A stretch of 64,000 bases of DNA from CAZHFW01 sp964531675 (GCA_964531675.1 CAZHFW010000020.1:1-64000), one strand, 5' to 3'; counted from the stretch's first letter, positions 18,284-27,037 are shown. Numbers and translations: made by a program. The notes: a model not told the origin generated them from the sequence alone.

Positions 18284-18495
18284 GATTGTTCTCGCAAACA
18301 AAGGTGCGTGTTGCGGACCAATCAAGCGTAGTCGGCATCAGGCGGGCAGAGGCGGCCCCGGACGGCGAAACAGGGCGGCAGCGAAAACGCAGAACAACAA
18401 AGCAGCAAATCAGCAGAGCAGCAAATCGGCGGGCCCGGATACGACCACCCAAAGCCCGGGCCCCACCCCTACTCCACGTCTCACGCCTCACGCCT

Positions 18496-18536
18496 CACGC
18501 CCGGATTGACCGCTTCGGGCAATCCGGGATCCCTCC
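18496..18536. repeat. Hairpin repeat, unit 1
   Basis: CACGCCCGGATTG leads into a hairpin with arms CCCGGATTG (18500-18508) and CAATCCGGG (18520-18528), ending GATCCCTCC. The unit differs from unit 2 at only two positions in its 41 bases. Here one inner pair is mismatched. Confidence 0.75.
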
Positions 18537-18550
18537 ACCCAACTCGAGTC

Positions 18551-18591
18551 CACGCCCGGATTGACCGCCTCGGTCAATCCGGGATCCCTCC
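18551..18591. repeat. Hairpin repeat, unit 2
   Basis: This copy, offset 55 bases from unit 1, forms a perfect 13-bp stem: CCCGGATTGACCG (18555-18567) with CGGTCAATCCGGG (18571-18583) around a CCT loop. No T run follows on either strand, so it is not a typical intrinsic terminator. Confidence 0.78.
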
Positions 18592-18683
18592 GAACAAACC
18601 CGACCGCTCAGGCCCATCGCCGCGAAGCATGCACCTTCGGGGGTCTCAACACGACACGTCTTCCCATCCGAGCGTGCAAAACG

Positions 18684-18710
18684 AAAAAGGAGCCCCGATC
18701 GGGACCCCTT
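18684..18710 (-). terminator. Terminator of the atp operon
   Basis: Arms 18687-18698 and 18699-18710 form a 12-bp palindrome with two mismatches, centred on CCCGATCGGG, and the minus strand continues into TTTTT. It lies 30 bases after the atpH stop. Confidence 0.75.
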
Positions 18711-18740
18711 CGATGCTCGGTCTCCAGCCGACAGGTCGGC

Positions 18741-19358
18741 TCAGTTCGTGCCGCCCTCGATGATGCGGTCGAACTTCGCCTTCAGGGCCGCGTTGCCCTC
18801 GTTGGCGAGCTTGTCGCGCATGCGGCGCAGGCGGGTCGCGACCGACGCGTCCACGAGCTGATCGCCGATGCGGAACTTCACGCCGCCGATCATGGACGAG
18901 TCCGTGTACGGATGCGCCACGACCTGCTTGTTCAGGACGGCTCCCAGACGCTCGCCGATGGTGCGGAGCGCGTCGGGCCCGACGGGCTCGGCGGTGTAGA
19001 CGTCCACCTCAACGCGACCGAACTGCTCCTGCACGAGATGGTCGTAGGAGACCGCGATCGTGGGAAGCTCGGGGAGGCGATCCTTGCTGTTCAGGAGCAG
19101 CAGGAAGTTCAGGAGCAGGTCGCTCACACGCCCGCGGAGCATGCGCTCCAGCGCGTCGGCCCGCTTCTTGGCGGCGATCGAACGCGTCGCCAGGAACTCG
19201 CTGAAGAGCTTGTCGGCCCGGGCCAGCTCGAGCAGGTCCTCGAGCTCGCCCTGGAGCTCCTCCACCGCCGTCTTGCCGCCCTTGGTCAGGGCCAGGTCCA
19301 TCAGCGCGCGAGCGTAGTTCTGGCTCACAGCGTCGGGATTGCGTTCGGTCAGGGGCAT
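18741..19358 (-). CDS. atpH: ATP synthase F1 subunit delta
   Basis: Subunit delta links F1 to the peripheral stalk. The 205-residue protein has the conserved N-terminal helical domain (NYARALMDLAL), the middle motif LLNFLLLLNSKDRL and the C-terminal signature MIGGVKFRIGDQLVDASV. The start at 19358 (MPLTERNP) has AAGAGG upstream. It is the last gene of this operon: a terminator follows, and the genes for alpha, gamma and beta that usually come next are absent. Confidence 0.93.
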   Translation of the reverse strand: MPLTERNPDAVSQNYARALMDLALTKGGKTAVEELQGELEDLLELARADKLFSEFLATRSIAAKKRADALERMLRGRVSDLLLNFLLLLNSKDRLPELPTIAVSYDHLVQEQFGRVEVDVYTAEPVGPDALRTIGERLGAVLNKQVVAHPYTDSSMIGGVKFRIGDQLVDASVATRLRRMRDKLANEGNAALKAKFDRIIEGGTN

Positions 19359-19445
19359 GCGTGCCTCTTGTCTGGGTTCTGGTGACACTCGGCCCGGGCG
19401 TGGACACCCGGGCGACTCAAGGGGTCCTTGCGACCCCGCGACCGG

Positions 19446-20099
19446 TCAGATCTTGGCGCTGGCCATCTGGCTCAGCGACTCCTCGACCAGGCCGCGCTGA
19501 TCCTCGGCGCGGATCTCGCGACGCAGGATCTTGGACGCGATGGTCGTGGAGAGGTTGGCCGCCTCGGCGTAGATCTCGTTGACCGCCGCACGCTTGGCCG
19601 CCTCGATGTCCTTGGTGGCGCGCTCGCGCATCGCGGAGAGTTCCGCGTCGGCCTTGGCCTTGAGCTCGGCCGCCAGAGCGCCCTGCTGGGCCTTGGTCTG
19701 CTCGAGCATGCGGGCCGCCTCGGCGCGGGCCTGCTGGAGCGAGGACTCGAACTCCTTGCGGGCGTTCTCAGCGTCCTTGCGGGCCTTCTCCGCCGACTCG
19801 ATCTCGGTGCGGATCTTGTGCTCGCGGTCGCGCAGCCCGCCCAGGATCGCCGGCCAGACCTTCACAGCAAGCACCGCGAAGACGACCGAGAAGACCGCCA
19901 GGGAGACGATCATCGGGACCACGCCCTGCTCGATCGTCGGGAGCACGCCCGCGGGGGGAACGTGCTCGGCGTGGCCCGCCGCCGCGTGGGCCGCGTCGGT
20001 CGCGTGCTCCGCAGCCTTTTCAGCGTGCTCCTGCGCCATCGCAATCGCGGGGGTGAGAAGAACCGTCAGGGAAGCCAGTCGGACCGCAAGCGAGTTCAT
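19446..20099 (-). CDS. atpF: ATP synthase F0 subunit b, with signal-peptide-like N-terminus
   Basis: Subunit b forms the peripheral stalk. The 217-residue chain is longer than the usual 155-175. The extra part is an N-terminal signal-like segment (MNSLAVRLASLTVLLTPAIA, cut near AMAQ) plus an Ala/His/Glu-rich stretch to about residue 50. Then comes the membrane helix (about 60-84, IVSLAVFSVVFAVLAVKVW) and a long charged coiled coil. If the signal is processed, the His-rich segment faces the periplasm. Only one b-type gene is present, so there is no b-prime partner here. Confidence 0.92.
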   Translation of the reverse strand: MNSLAVRLASLTVLLTPAIAMAQEHAEKAAEHATDAAHAAAGHAEHVPPAGVLPTIEQGVVPMIVSLAVFSVVFAVLAVKVWPAILGGLRDREHKIRTEIESAEKARKDAENARKEFESSLQQARAEAARMLEQTKAQQGALAAELKAKADAELSAMRERATKDIEAAKRAAVNEIYAEAANLSTTIASKILRREIRAEDQRGLVEESLSQMASAKI

Positions 20100-20172
20100 G
20101 CTGGAACTCCGGAAGGAATGGACAGATCAACAGAAACCGCCGCCCGACCCTTCGGCCGGGCGACGCTTTGAC

Positions 20173-20457
20173 TTACTTGACGAAGCCGACCAGGAGGCCG
20201 ACGACGACGGCGAACAGCGTCGCACCTTCGACCAGGGCGGCCGCCAGGATCATGTTCGTGCCGATCGGGCCCTTGGCCTCGGGCTGACGGGCGATCGACT
20301 CGACCGCACCCTTGCCGATCATGCCGATGCCGATGGCGCCGCCGATGACCGCAAGACCGGCGCCCAGAGCCGCCAGGCCCTGACCGACCGTGATCTCGGC
20401 CGCCGCCGCCGGCATGGCGAGGGCAGCAATCGCCGCGATGGAGAGAAGCTTCTTCAT
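20173..20457 (-). CDS. atpE: ATP synthase F0 subunit c, with N-terminal signal-like segment
   Basis: Subunit c forms the rotor ring. The 94-residue chain has an N-terminal extension (MKKLLSIAAIAALAMPAAAA) that resembles a cleavable signal peptide, followed by the two-helix hairpin with the polar loop ARQPEAKG. The ion-binding carboxylate is Glu77 in LVEGATLF. The helix-1 glutamine and the Ser/Thr residues of sodium-binding rings are missing at the matching positions (GIGMIGKGA), so a proton-driven ring is inferred. It lies between atpB and atpF in the usual order. Confidence 0.94.
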   Translation of the reverse strand: MKKLLSIAAIAALAMPAAAAEITVGQGLAALGAGLAVIGGAIGIGMIGKGAVESIARQPEAKGPIGTNMILAAALVEGATLFAVVVGLLVGFVK

Positions 20458-20554
20458 TTCAGACACCTTTCCAAACTTGATCACGAGGAAAACGCTCGAT
20501 GCCGGGCATGCCCCGGCGGGCCCGTTATTCACGCTCGCCCTCGCGGGCGACGCC

Positions 20555-21538
20555 TCAGTGGGCGTGCGCGTGCTCGTGGCCGTGTGCCCCCTCATGCTCG
20601 TGATCGTCATGATGGTGGGCGAGCTGGGAAATGAACACCGTGGTGAGGAACGTGAAGACGAAGGCCTGGAGCAGCGCCACAAAGAGCTCCAGGAAGTAGA
20701 TCGCGATCGCCGCGACGACCGAAACGACGGAGATCGAGCCGCCCAGCGCGATGCCGCCGAAGGACATCTTGCTCAGTACGCCCAGCCCCTGAACCGCGAA
20801 CATGAAGAGCACCGCGACCAGGATGTGGCCCGCGGTCATGTTGGCGAACAAACGCAAGGCCAGCGCCACGGGCTTGATGAACGTGCCCAGGATCTCGATC
20901 GGGATCATCAGAGGCCACAGGTACCACTGGGTGCCCGCGGTCAGGTGCTTGACATAACCGCCGACGCCCAGCTCCTTGAGGCCCGCCAGGTTGATCACCA
21001 GGGCCGCCACGATCGACAGAGCCGCGGTCACGAACAGGTTCTGCGTCGCCGTCGCGCCCGCGATGCCCGTGAGCCAGTGCTCCTTGCCCGAAAGCTTGTC
21101 GATGATCTCGGTCGCGTCCACGATCGGGACCAGGCCGAGGATGTTGTTCACCAGGATGAAGAAGAAGACCGTCCACAGGAACCCGATGAACTTGTCGGTC
21201 CGGTCGCCGAGCAAGGGCCGCACCGTCTGGTCACGCAGGTAGGTGCACACCACCTCGATCATGTGCGCAAACGGGCTCGTCGTGATGTAGCGGTTGGTCC
21301 CCTGCGACTCCGGTCCCGTGCGGATCCGCGACGCGGCGTACATCAGCACGACCATCGTGATCAGGCCCGACAGCACCAGGTTCCCCACGTGCGCCGACCA
21401 GATCCAGACGCCCTTCATGCCGAACAGGTCGCCGATGATCCAAGGCTTGTTCACCACGTGGTCAACAGGGTTGGTCGCAAACCCGAGGGTCACTGTCCCC
21501 AGGGCCGAACCGACGACGTTGGCAGCAGCTTCGAGCAT
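20555..21538 (-). CDS. atpB: ATP synthase F0 subunit a, with His-rich C-terminal tail
   Basis: Subunit a forms the proton half-channels. The 327-residue protein has five to six membrane helices, with the essential arginine in ALRLFANMTAGHIL and the C-terminal LELFVALLQAFVFTFLTTVFIS. After the last helix is a tail of about 20 residues made almost only of His, Asp, Glu, Ala and Gly (HHHDDHEHEG then HGHEHAHAH), unusual for this subunit and a likely metal-binding segment. The start at 21538 (MLEAAANVV) is chosen by comparison with upstream codons, which overlap atpI. Confidence 0.94.
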   Translation of the reverse strand: MLEAAANVVGSALGTVTLGFATNPVDHVVNKPWIIGDLFGMKGVWIWSAHVGNLVLSGLITMVVLMYAASRIRTGPESQGTNRYITTSPFAHMIEVVCTYLRDQTVRPLLGDRTDKFIGFLWTVFFFILVNNILGLVPIVDATEIIDKLSGKEHWLTGIAGATATQNLFVTAALSIVAALVINLAGLKELGVGGYVKHLTAGTQWYLWPLMIPIEILGTFIKPVALALRLFANMTAGHILVAVLFMFAVQGLGVLSKMSFGGIALGGSISVVSVVAAIAIYFLELFVALLQAFVFTFLTTVFISQLAHHHDDHEHEGAHGHEHAHAH

Positions 21539-21542
21539 GGTC

Positions 21543-21998
21543 TCACGACACTCCGGTCGAAATCGCGTTTTCCGTCTGAGCGTCACGCAGCGTGCGCACC
21601 GCCCAGACCGTCTCACAGATCAGGCAGCACAGGCCTGCCAGCAGAAAGCACGCCCAGAACGTCCGTCCCTCGGGCTTGAAGGCCAGATAGCTGAACAGCC
21701 CCATCGTCAGGGCCGACAACATCCGCACCCCCGAACCCGCCAGAACCGCCATCCCGAGCCTCGACGCCTGACGACCCGACACGAGCAGGACCGTCAACAC
21801 GCCGAAGATCGTTCCCAGGGTCCAGACGATGCCCGCCTGAAGCCCCGGCAACACCCCTCCAAGGCCCCATCCCGCAAGGGATGCAACCCCCACGCCCGAC
21901 AGAATCCCGAGCTTCACCCCCGTCAGCTTCATCGCCATCATCGGAATGACCCGGAAGGTCTGTCCTGCAGCGGAGCTTGGCTGATTCGGGTGCGACAT
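21543..21998 (-). CDS. AtpI-like small membrane protein, first gene of the atp operon
   Basis: The 151-residue product has four hydrophobic segments (about 30-48, 54-74, 84-104 and 112-132) and polar ends. It sits directly before atpB with a four-base gap, the place where atpI (F0 assembly/ring-formation factor) normally lies. I see only weak sequence likeness, so the name rests on position and topology. The start at 21998 (MSHPNQ) is the first in-frame ATG without a non-protein-like leader. Confidence 0.6.
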   Translation of the reverse strand: MSHPNQPSSAAGQTFRVIPMMAMKLTGVKLGILSGVGVASLAGWGLGGVLPGLQAGIVWTLGTIFGVLTVLLVSGRQASRLGMAVLAGSGVRMLSALTMGLFSYLAFKPEGRTFWACFLLAGLCCLICETVWAVRTLRDAQTENAISTGVS

Positions 21999-22130
21999 TT
22001 CGGGGACGTGTTCGGGACGCGGAAAGGGGTCCAAGGATAGGCCGCACGACCCCGAACCGCCCAATCCAGAAATCGCAATTGCCGCCTTCTGTTCCCCCTC
22101 CCTTCACCGGCACGCCCGCTCCGCCCCCGG

Positions 22131-22136
22131 TACGCT
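22131..22136 (+). promoter_or_regulatory. Candidate -10 box of atpZ (TACGCT)
   Basis: TACGCT ends six bases before the GTG at 22143; no Shine-Dalgarno is present. Confidence 0.42.
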
Positions 22137-22142
22137 CTCCCC

Positions 22143-22436
22143 GTGGCGCACCCCACCCCTGACGATCCCCGCACAGACGACTCCAAGGACCAGGTCACGC
22201 GGCTCAACAAGCCCGTCTCCACCTCGTCCAAGGAGACCGCCGCGATGGCCAAAGGCTGGTCCATCGCCATGAACTTCGTCTACGGCGTCATCGGCATGGG
22301 TCTGCTGGGCTGGGCCCTTCAGACCTACGTCTGGAAGTCCACCGCGCCCTGGCTCCTGGTGACCTTCCTGGGCCTGGGCCTGGTCGGCAGCTTCTACAAG
22401 TTCATCCGCGATGGCATGGCCGCGGCCAACGAGTGA
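22143..22436 (+). CDS. atpZ: AtpZ/AtpI family protein
   Basis: This 97-residue protein starts at GTG and has a polar N-terminus of about 38 residues, then two membrane helices (about 40-62 and 68-88) joined by a short loop, ending FYKFIRDGMAAANE. This is the AtpZ pattern; AtpZ/I proteins assist c-ring assembly or act as a magnesium/calcium channel for F0. Normally atpZ precedes atpI or atpB on the same strand; here it is divergent from the atp operon, 144 bases away. Confidence 0.7.
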   Translation: MAHPTPDDPRTDDSKDQVTRLNKPVSTSSKETAAMAKGWSIAMNFVYGVIGMGLLGWALQTYVWKSTAPWLLVTFLGLGLVGSFYKFIRDGMAAANE

Positions 22437-22494
22437 CCCCGGCCCGCCCCGCTCCCGGGCAGCAGCCTCGAAGACCCAACCGTCGAACGCCTGC

Positions 22495-25431
22495 TTACAG
22501 CAGCGCCTTGTGGGCGATCTCCGACGCGGTCTGCAGCGCTTCCTTGAGCTTGGAGAGGTCGGTCCCGCCGCCCTGCGCGGTGTCGGGCTTTCCGCCGCCC
22601 TTGCCCCCCACCACCGCCGCCGCCGCCCGGAGCCAGTCGCCCGCCTTCAGGCCCTTGGCGATCAGCCACTCCGGGACCGCCGCGGAAATCGCGACTTTCC
22701 CGTTCATCTCGTCCAGGCCGAAGATCATCACCGCCGAGCGCGGCATCTTGCTCTGGATGGCCTGCATCGCGCCGGCCATCGCCTCCTTGGAATCGCCCGT
22801 GTCGATCGTCGCGATGATCACCTGGTCATTGCGGTTCATCGCCGACTCCGCCAGGGCCCGCGCCTGACGCACCGCCTCGTCGCGCTTGCCGGCGCTGGCG
22901 AGCTTCTGGGCCGCCTTCACGCGGTCCTGGAGCTTCACGAGGCTGAGTCGGATCGCCGCCTTGCGATGCGCCGGAAGCGTCATCGCGTCCAGATCCGCGA
23001 GGATCGTGTTGGTCTCATCGCGAAGCTGCGCATCCGCGAGCAGGCCCGCCGCCTCCACGCGACCCTCGAGCTGATCGGCCGCCCGATGCGCCGCTTCCGC
23101 GGGAACGCCCGAGATCGCCTGCACGCGGCGGACGCCCTTGGCGACCGCCTCTTCGCTCACGATCGCGAACGCGCCCACGCCCTTGGTGCTCGGCAGATGC
23201 GTCCCGCCGCAGAACTCGACCGAGATCTCCTGCCACGCCGGGCTCCCGGGCGAATCCAGCAGATCCGCGACGGGCTGCCCGATCGAAACCACGCGCACCG
23301 GGTCGGGGTACGCCTCACCAAACACCGCGCGCAGCGCGCTGATGTTCTTGGCGACATACAACGGCGCGGGCTCCGCGTACACCGTCAGGTCCTTGGCGAT
23401 CTGGTCGCTCACGATCCGCTCGACCTGCGCAAGCTGCTCGGGCGCCACCGGCGCGTTGTTCGCAAAGTCGAAGCGCAGCCGCTCCGGGCCGACCAGCGAG
23501 CCCTTCTGATCGACATGGTCGCCCAGCACCTTGCGCAGCGCAAAGTTCAGGAGGTGCGTCGCGGTGTGGTTCGCGCTGGTGGGCTGGCGGTGCAAGTGGT
23601 CAACGTGCAGCTCCACCGTATCGCCGACGCGGACCTCACCCTTCACCACGCGCCCCACGTGCAGCGTGAACCCGCCGAACGTGCGCGTCGTCTCCACGCG
23701 GAACTCGCCGCCGCCCATCTTGTTGCCGAGCTTGGACTCGCCGATGACCTTCATCGCGCCGGTGTCGCCCACCTGGCCGCCCATCTCGGCGTAGAAGTTG
23801 GTCTTGTCCGTGAGGATGCCCACCACGCGGGGGGACGAGCTGGAAACCGCCTCGTCGAACCCGGGCCCGTGGAAGATCGCCTTGATCCGCGCCGAGATGT
23901 TCCGCACCGCGCCCGACTCGATGAGATCGAACTTGGCGGTATCCACCGTGGGCTCCACGCCCATGCGGCGCAGCCGCGCCACCGCATCGCCATCGAGCTC
24001 GAGACTCTGGCTCTCGGTCTTGGCCCCGCCGGCGCGGGAGCGATCCTCCGCCTCCTTGCGAAGCTGGTCGTAGCGCTCCATGTCGACGCGCAGCCCGCGC
24101 TCGTCGGCCATCAGCGCCGTCAGGTCCACCGGGAAGCCGAAGGTGTCGTACAGCTTGAAGGCGTCCTCGCCCGAGATCTTGCCGGTCCCCGCCTTGGACG
24201 CCGCCGTCGCGACGTCGCCGAAGAGCTTGATCCCGCGATCGAGCGTGCGACCGAAGCTCTCTTCTTCCTCGCGGATGATGTCCGCGACCTTGGTCGGATC
24301 CTTGCGAAGCTCGGGGAAGAACTCGCCCATGGTGTTCACCACCGTGGGGACGAGCATCGAGAAGAAGCCCGTCTTGGCGTTGAGCATCTGCCGCCCGTAG
24401 CGCACGCCGCGACGCAGGATGCGGCGCAGCACGTACCCGCGCCCCACGTTGCTCGGGACCGCGCCGTCGGTGATCGCGAACGTCAGGCAGCGGATGTGGT
24501 CCGCGATCACGCGGTAGGCCATGTCCACGTTCCCCTCGTCCGCCGCGCCCAGTCGACCCATATAGGGCCGTGCGCCCGTCAGCTTCTCGATCTCCGTGAA
24601 CAAGGGCATGAACGCGTCGGTGTCGTAGTTCGAACGCACGCCCGCAAGGCACGAGACCAGACGCTCGAGCCCCATGCCCGTGTCGACGTGCTTGGACGGC
24701 AGCGGACGCAGCGGGCCCGACTCGCCCTCGCGAGCCGCGGGAAGACGCTCGTACTGGATGAAGACGTTGTTCCAGATCTCCAGAACGTCGGGATCACCCT
24801 TGTTCACCAGGTTCGCCGCGTCGCGCCCGCCGATGCGATCAAAGTGGATCTCCGTGCAGGGCCCGCAAGGCCCGGTCTCGCCCATCTCCCAGAAGTTGTC
24901 CTTCATGTTCCCGGGAAGCACGCGGTTGGCGGGCAGATACGCGCGCCACAGGTCCCGCGTCTCGATGTCGGGCTCAAGGCCCATCTTCGGGTTGCCCTCG
25001 AAATAGGTCGTGTACAGCCGGTCCGGGCTCATGCCGTAGACGTTGGTGAGCAGGTCCCACGCCCACGCGATCGCTTCCTTCTTGAAGTAATCGCCAAACG
25101 ACCAGTTCCCGAGCATCTCGAAGAACGTGTGGTGGTACGTGTCCTTGCCCACGTCCTCGAGATCGTTGTGCTTGCCGCCGGCGCGGATGCACTTCTGGCT
25201 GTTCACCGCCCGCTTGAGCTTCCCGAGCTCGGTCGAGGGGTCGACCTGCCCCAGGAAGATGGGCTTGAACTGGTTCATCCCCGCATTGGTGAACAGCAGC
25301 GTCGGATCGTCCGCCGGCACCGAGGGCGACGATGGCCAGAACGTGTGCCCGGCCTTGGCCCGGAAGTACTCAATGAACGTCTTGCGGACCTGGGCGCTGC
25401 TGACAGGATGCGGCTTCTGGGAGGACGACAT
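22495..25431 (-). CDS. alaS: Alanyl-tRNA synthetase, long eukaryote-like form
   Basis: This enzyme charges tRNA-Ala and edits mischarged products. At 978 residues it is about 100 longer than typical bacterial forms and near the length of eukaryotic cytosolic AlaRS. Class II motifs are clear (TYHHTFFEMLGNWSFGDYF, GETGPCGPC), the editing domain has NHTATH (His622, His626) with CGGTH (Cys741, His745), and the C-Ala domain ends with GGKGGGKPD. Segments such as DRIGGRDAANLVN, LEIWNNVFIQYER and DTGMGLERLVS closely recall the eukaryotic enzyme. The start at 25431 follows the family. It converges with atpZ. Confidence 0.97.
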   Translation of the reverse strand: MSSSQKPHPVSSAQVRKTFIEYFRAKAGHTFWPSSPSVPADDPTLLFTNAGMNQFKPIFLGQVDPSTELGKLKRAVNSQKCIRAGGKHNDLEDVGKDTYHHTFFEMLGNWSFGDYFKKEAIAWAWDLLTNVYGMSPDRLYTTYFEGNPKMGLEPDIETRDLWRAYLPANRVLPGNMKDNFWEMGETGPCGPCTEIHFDRIGGRDAANLVNKGDPDVLEIWNNVFIQYERLPAAREGESGPLRPLPSKHVDTGMGLERLVSCLAGVRSNYDTDAFMPLFTEIEKLTGARPYMGRLGAADEGNVDMAYRVIADHIRCLTFAITDGAVPSNVGRGYVLRRILRRGVRYGRQMLNAKTGFFSMLVPTVVNTMGEFFPELRKDPTKVADIIREEEESFGRTLDRGIKLFGDVATAASKAGTGKISGEDAFKLYDTFGFPVDLTALMADERGLRVDMERYDQLRKEAEDRSRAGGAKTESQSLELDGDAVARLRRMGVEPTVDTAKFDLIESGAVRNISARIKAIFHGPGFDEAVSSSSPRVVGILTDKTNFYAEMGGQVGDTGAMKVIGESKLGNKMGGGEFRVETTRTFGGFTLHVGRVVKGEVRVGDTVELHVDHLHRQPTSANHTATHLLNFALRKVLGDHVDQKGSLVGPERLRFDFANNAPVAPEQLAQVERIVSDQIAKDLTVYAEPAPLYVAKNISALRAVFGEAYPDPVRVVSIGQPVADLLDSPGSPAWQEISVEFCGGTHLPSTKGVGAFAIVSEEAVAKGVRRVQAISGVPAEAAHRAADQLEGRVEAAGLLADAQLRDETNTILADLDAMTLPAHRKAAIRLSLVKLQDRVKAAQKLASAGKRDEAVRQARALAESAMNRNDQVIIATIDTGDSKEAMAGAMQAIQSKMPRSAVMIFGLDEMNGKVAISAAVPEWLIAKGLKAGDWLRAAAAVVGGKGGGKPDTAQGGGTDLSKLKEALQTASEIAHKALL

Positions 25432-25474
25432 GGCGCTGCAACTCTCCGGTTGAGACTCGGGTTCAAACCGGGCG

Positions 25475-25501
25475 ATTCTAGCGGCATCCCTCCCGCTCCA
25501 A
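25475..25501 (-). promoter_or_regulatory. Candidate promoter of alaS
   Basis: On the minus strand TAGAAT (25475-25480) lies 15 bases after TTGGAG (25496-25501), a sigma-70-like pair with a short spacer. It would give a leader of about 40 bases before the alaS ATG. Confidence 0.35.
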
Positions 25502-25565
25502 GCGGGATTCGTTCGGTTCGTTAAACTCCCCGCCATTCCCAAGCGATTACTCCCTAGGGCTTTCC

Positions 25566-26981
25566 ATGCGCACCTACGACCTCTGCGTCATCGGCTCCGG
25601 ACCCGCCGGCCAACGCGCCGCCATCCAGGCCGCCAAGCTCGGCAAGCGCGTCTGCATCATCGAGCAGCGTCAGGTCGTGGGCGGGGCCGCCGTCAACACC
25701 GGAACCATCCCCTCCAAGGCTCTGCGTGAGGCCATCCTGCGCCTCCTCGGACGCTCGGCCCTTTCGCCCTCCCCCGAGGACATGTCCGCCGCCCGCGAAC
25801 GCACCCTCACCGATCTCCGCGCCAGCTGCCAAAGCGTCATCGCCACCGAGATCGAGATCATCAACCGTCAGCTCGCCTCCAACAGCATCGATCTGCTCTG
25901 TGGCAAGGGCGAGATCGTCGGCCCCAACCGCGTCGACCTCATCCGCGCCCACGGCCGCGAAGAGATCCAGGCCTCCTTCATCGCGATCGCCGTCGGCACC
26001 GCGCCCACCAAACCCTCCAATATCCCCTTCGACGCGACCAACATCATCACCTCCGATGAACTCCTGGCGCTCCCGGCCCTCCCCAAGTCCATGATCGTCG
26101 TCGGCGGCGGCGTCATCGGCACCGAATACGCCTCCATGCTCGCCGCCCTCGGCGTCAAGGTCACCATCGTCGAAGGCCGCAACCGACTCCTCGACTTCGT
26201 CGATCAGGAAATCGCCGAGGCGCTCCAGTACCACCTCAGGCAGAACGGCATGACCCTGCGCCTGGGCGAAAAGGTCGTCTCCATCCGCCAGACCGAGCCT
26301 CTCCCCAACGCCAAGACCAACGACAACGTCATGGTCGAAGCGGTCCTCGAATCAGGCAAGAGCCTCCGCGCCGACGTGCTGCTGTATTGCGTCGGACGCC
26401 AGGGCGCCACCGACTCCTTGAACCTCAAAGCCGCGGGACTAAGCGTCGACAACCGAGGCCGCATCCCCGTGGACGCCAACTTCCGCACCGCGGTCCCGAC
26501 CATCTACGCGATCGGCGATGTGATCGGCTTCCCCGCGCTCGCCAGCACGAGCATGGAGCAGGGCCGCGTCGCCGCGTGCAACATGTTCGGGCAGCGCTGC
26601 GAGGGCGTCGGCGCGCTCTTGCCCTACGGCATCTACGCGATCCCGGAAATCTCCATGGTGGGCTGGACCGAAGAGCGTCTGACCGCCGAGGCGATCCCGT
26701 ACGAGTCGGGCGTCGCCAACTACAAGGAGATCGCCCGCGCCCAGCTCATCGGCGATGAACAAGGCATGCTCAAGCTGCTCATCCACCAGGAGAGCCGCGC
26801 GATCCTGGGCGTCCACGCCCTGGGCACGGGCGCCACCGAGCTGATCCACATCGGGCAGGCCGCCATCGCGTTCAACGCCACCGTCGACTACTTCGTCAAC
26901 GCGGTCTTCAACTACCCCACCCTCGCGGAGTGTTACAAGGTCGCAGCGTTCAACGGGCTCAACAAGCTCCAGAACCTCTGA
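25566..26981 (+). CDS. sthA: Soluble pyridine nucleotide transhydrogenase
   Basis: This flavoprotein moves hydride between NADPH and NAD+. The 471-residue chain belongs to the disulfide oxidoreductase fold: FAD motif CVIGSGPAGQRAA at the N-terminus, NAD motif IVVGGGVIGTEYASMLAALG at about residue 178, and YAIGDVIGFPALAST near residue 315. The redox cysteine pair of the family is replaced (GGAAVNTGTIPSKALREA), which is the hallmark of SthA rather than lipoamide dehydrogenase or mercuric reductase. It is divergent from alaS with 134 bases between starts. Confidence 0.94.
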   Translation: MRTYDLCVIGSGPAGQRAAIQAAKLGKRVCIIEQRQVVGGAAVNTGTIPSKALREAILRLLGRSALSPSPEDMSAARERTLTDLRASCQSVIATEIEIINRQLASNSIDLLCGKGEIVGPNRVDLIRAHGREEIQASFIAIAVGTAPTKPSNIPFDATNIITSDELLALPALPKSMIVVGGGVIGTEYASMLAALGVKVTIVEGRNRLLDFVDQEIAEALQYHLRQNGMTLRLGEKVVSIRQTEPLPNAKTNDNVMVEAVLESGKSLRADVLLYCVGRQGATDSLNLKAAGLSVDNRGRIPVDANFRTAVPTIYAIGDVIGFPALASTSMEQGRVAACNMFGQRCEGVGALLPYGIYAIPEISMVGWTEERLTAEAIPYESGVANYKEIARAQLIGDEQGMLKLLIHQESRAILGVHALGTGATELIHIGQAAIAFNATVDYFVNAVFNYPTLAECYKVAAFNGLNKLQNL

Positions 26982-27024
26982 TCCCGATCAGGGCTTCGGG
27001 CCGAACTCCTCCCGATCGACCGCG

Positions 27025-27030
27025 TAGACT
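27025..27030 (+). promoter_or_regulatory. Candidate -10 box (TAGACT)
   Basis: TAGACT ends seven bases before the ATG at 27038 of the coiled-coil protein gene. No Shine-Dalgarno lies between. Confidence 0.42.
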
Positions 27031-27037
27031 TGCGGTG

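Larger units (their letters stand above)
18284..18683. other. Non-coding interval with hairpin repeats
   Basis: This 400-base interval lies upstream of pgk and downstream of the atp operon terminator. It shows no gene. It contains an AGCAGCAAATC direct repeat near 18400, three tandem CACGCCT-like units near 18480-18500, and the two hairpin repeats listed separately. The pgk promoter should lie in the first 100 bases, but I cannot point to it. Confidence 0.6.

Noticed and set aside
18496..18591. CRISPR array
   Set aside because: Only two units exist, the repeat is a long hairpin with a 14-base interval, and no cas genes are nearby.
22411..25524. A 1037-residue frame antisense to alaS
   Set aside because: It is a by-product of high GC at third codon positions; the sequence is rich in Arg, His and Leu repeats with no domain.
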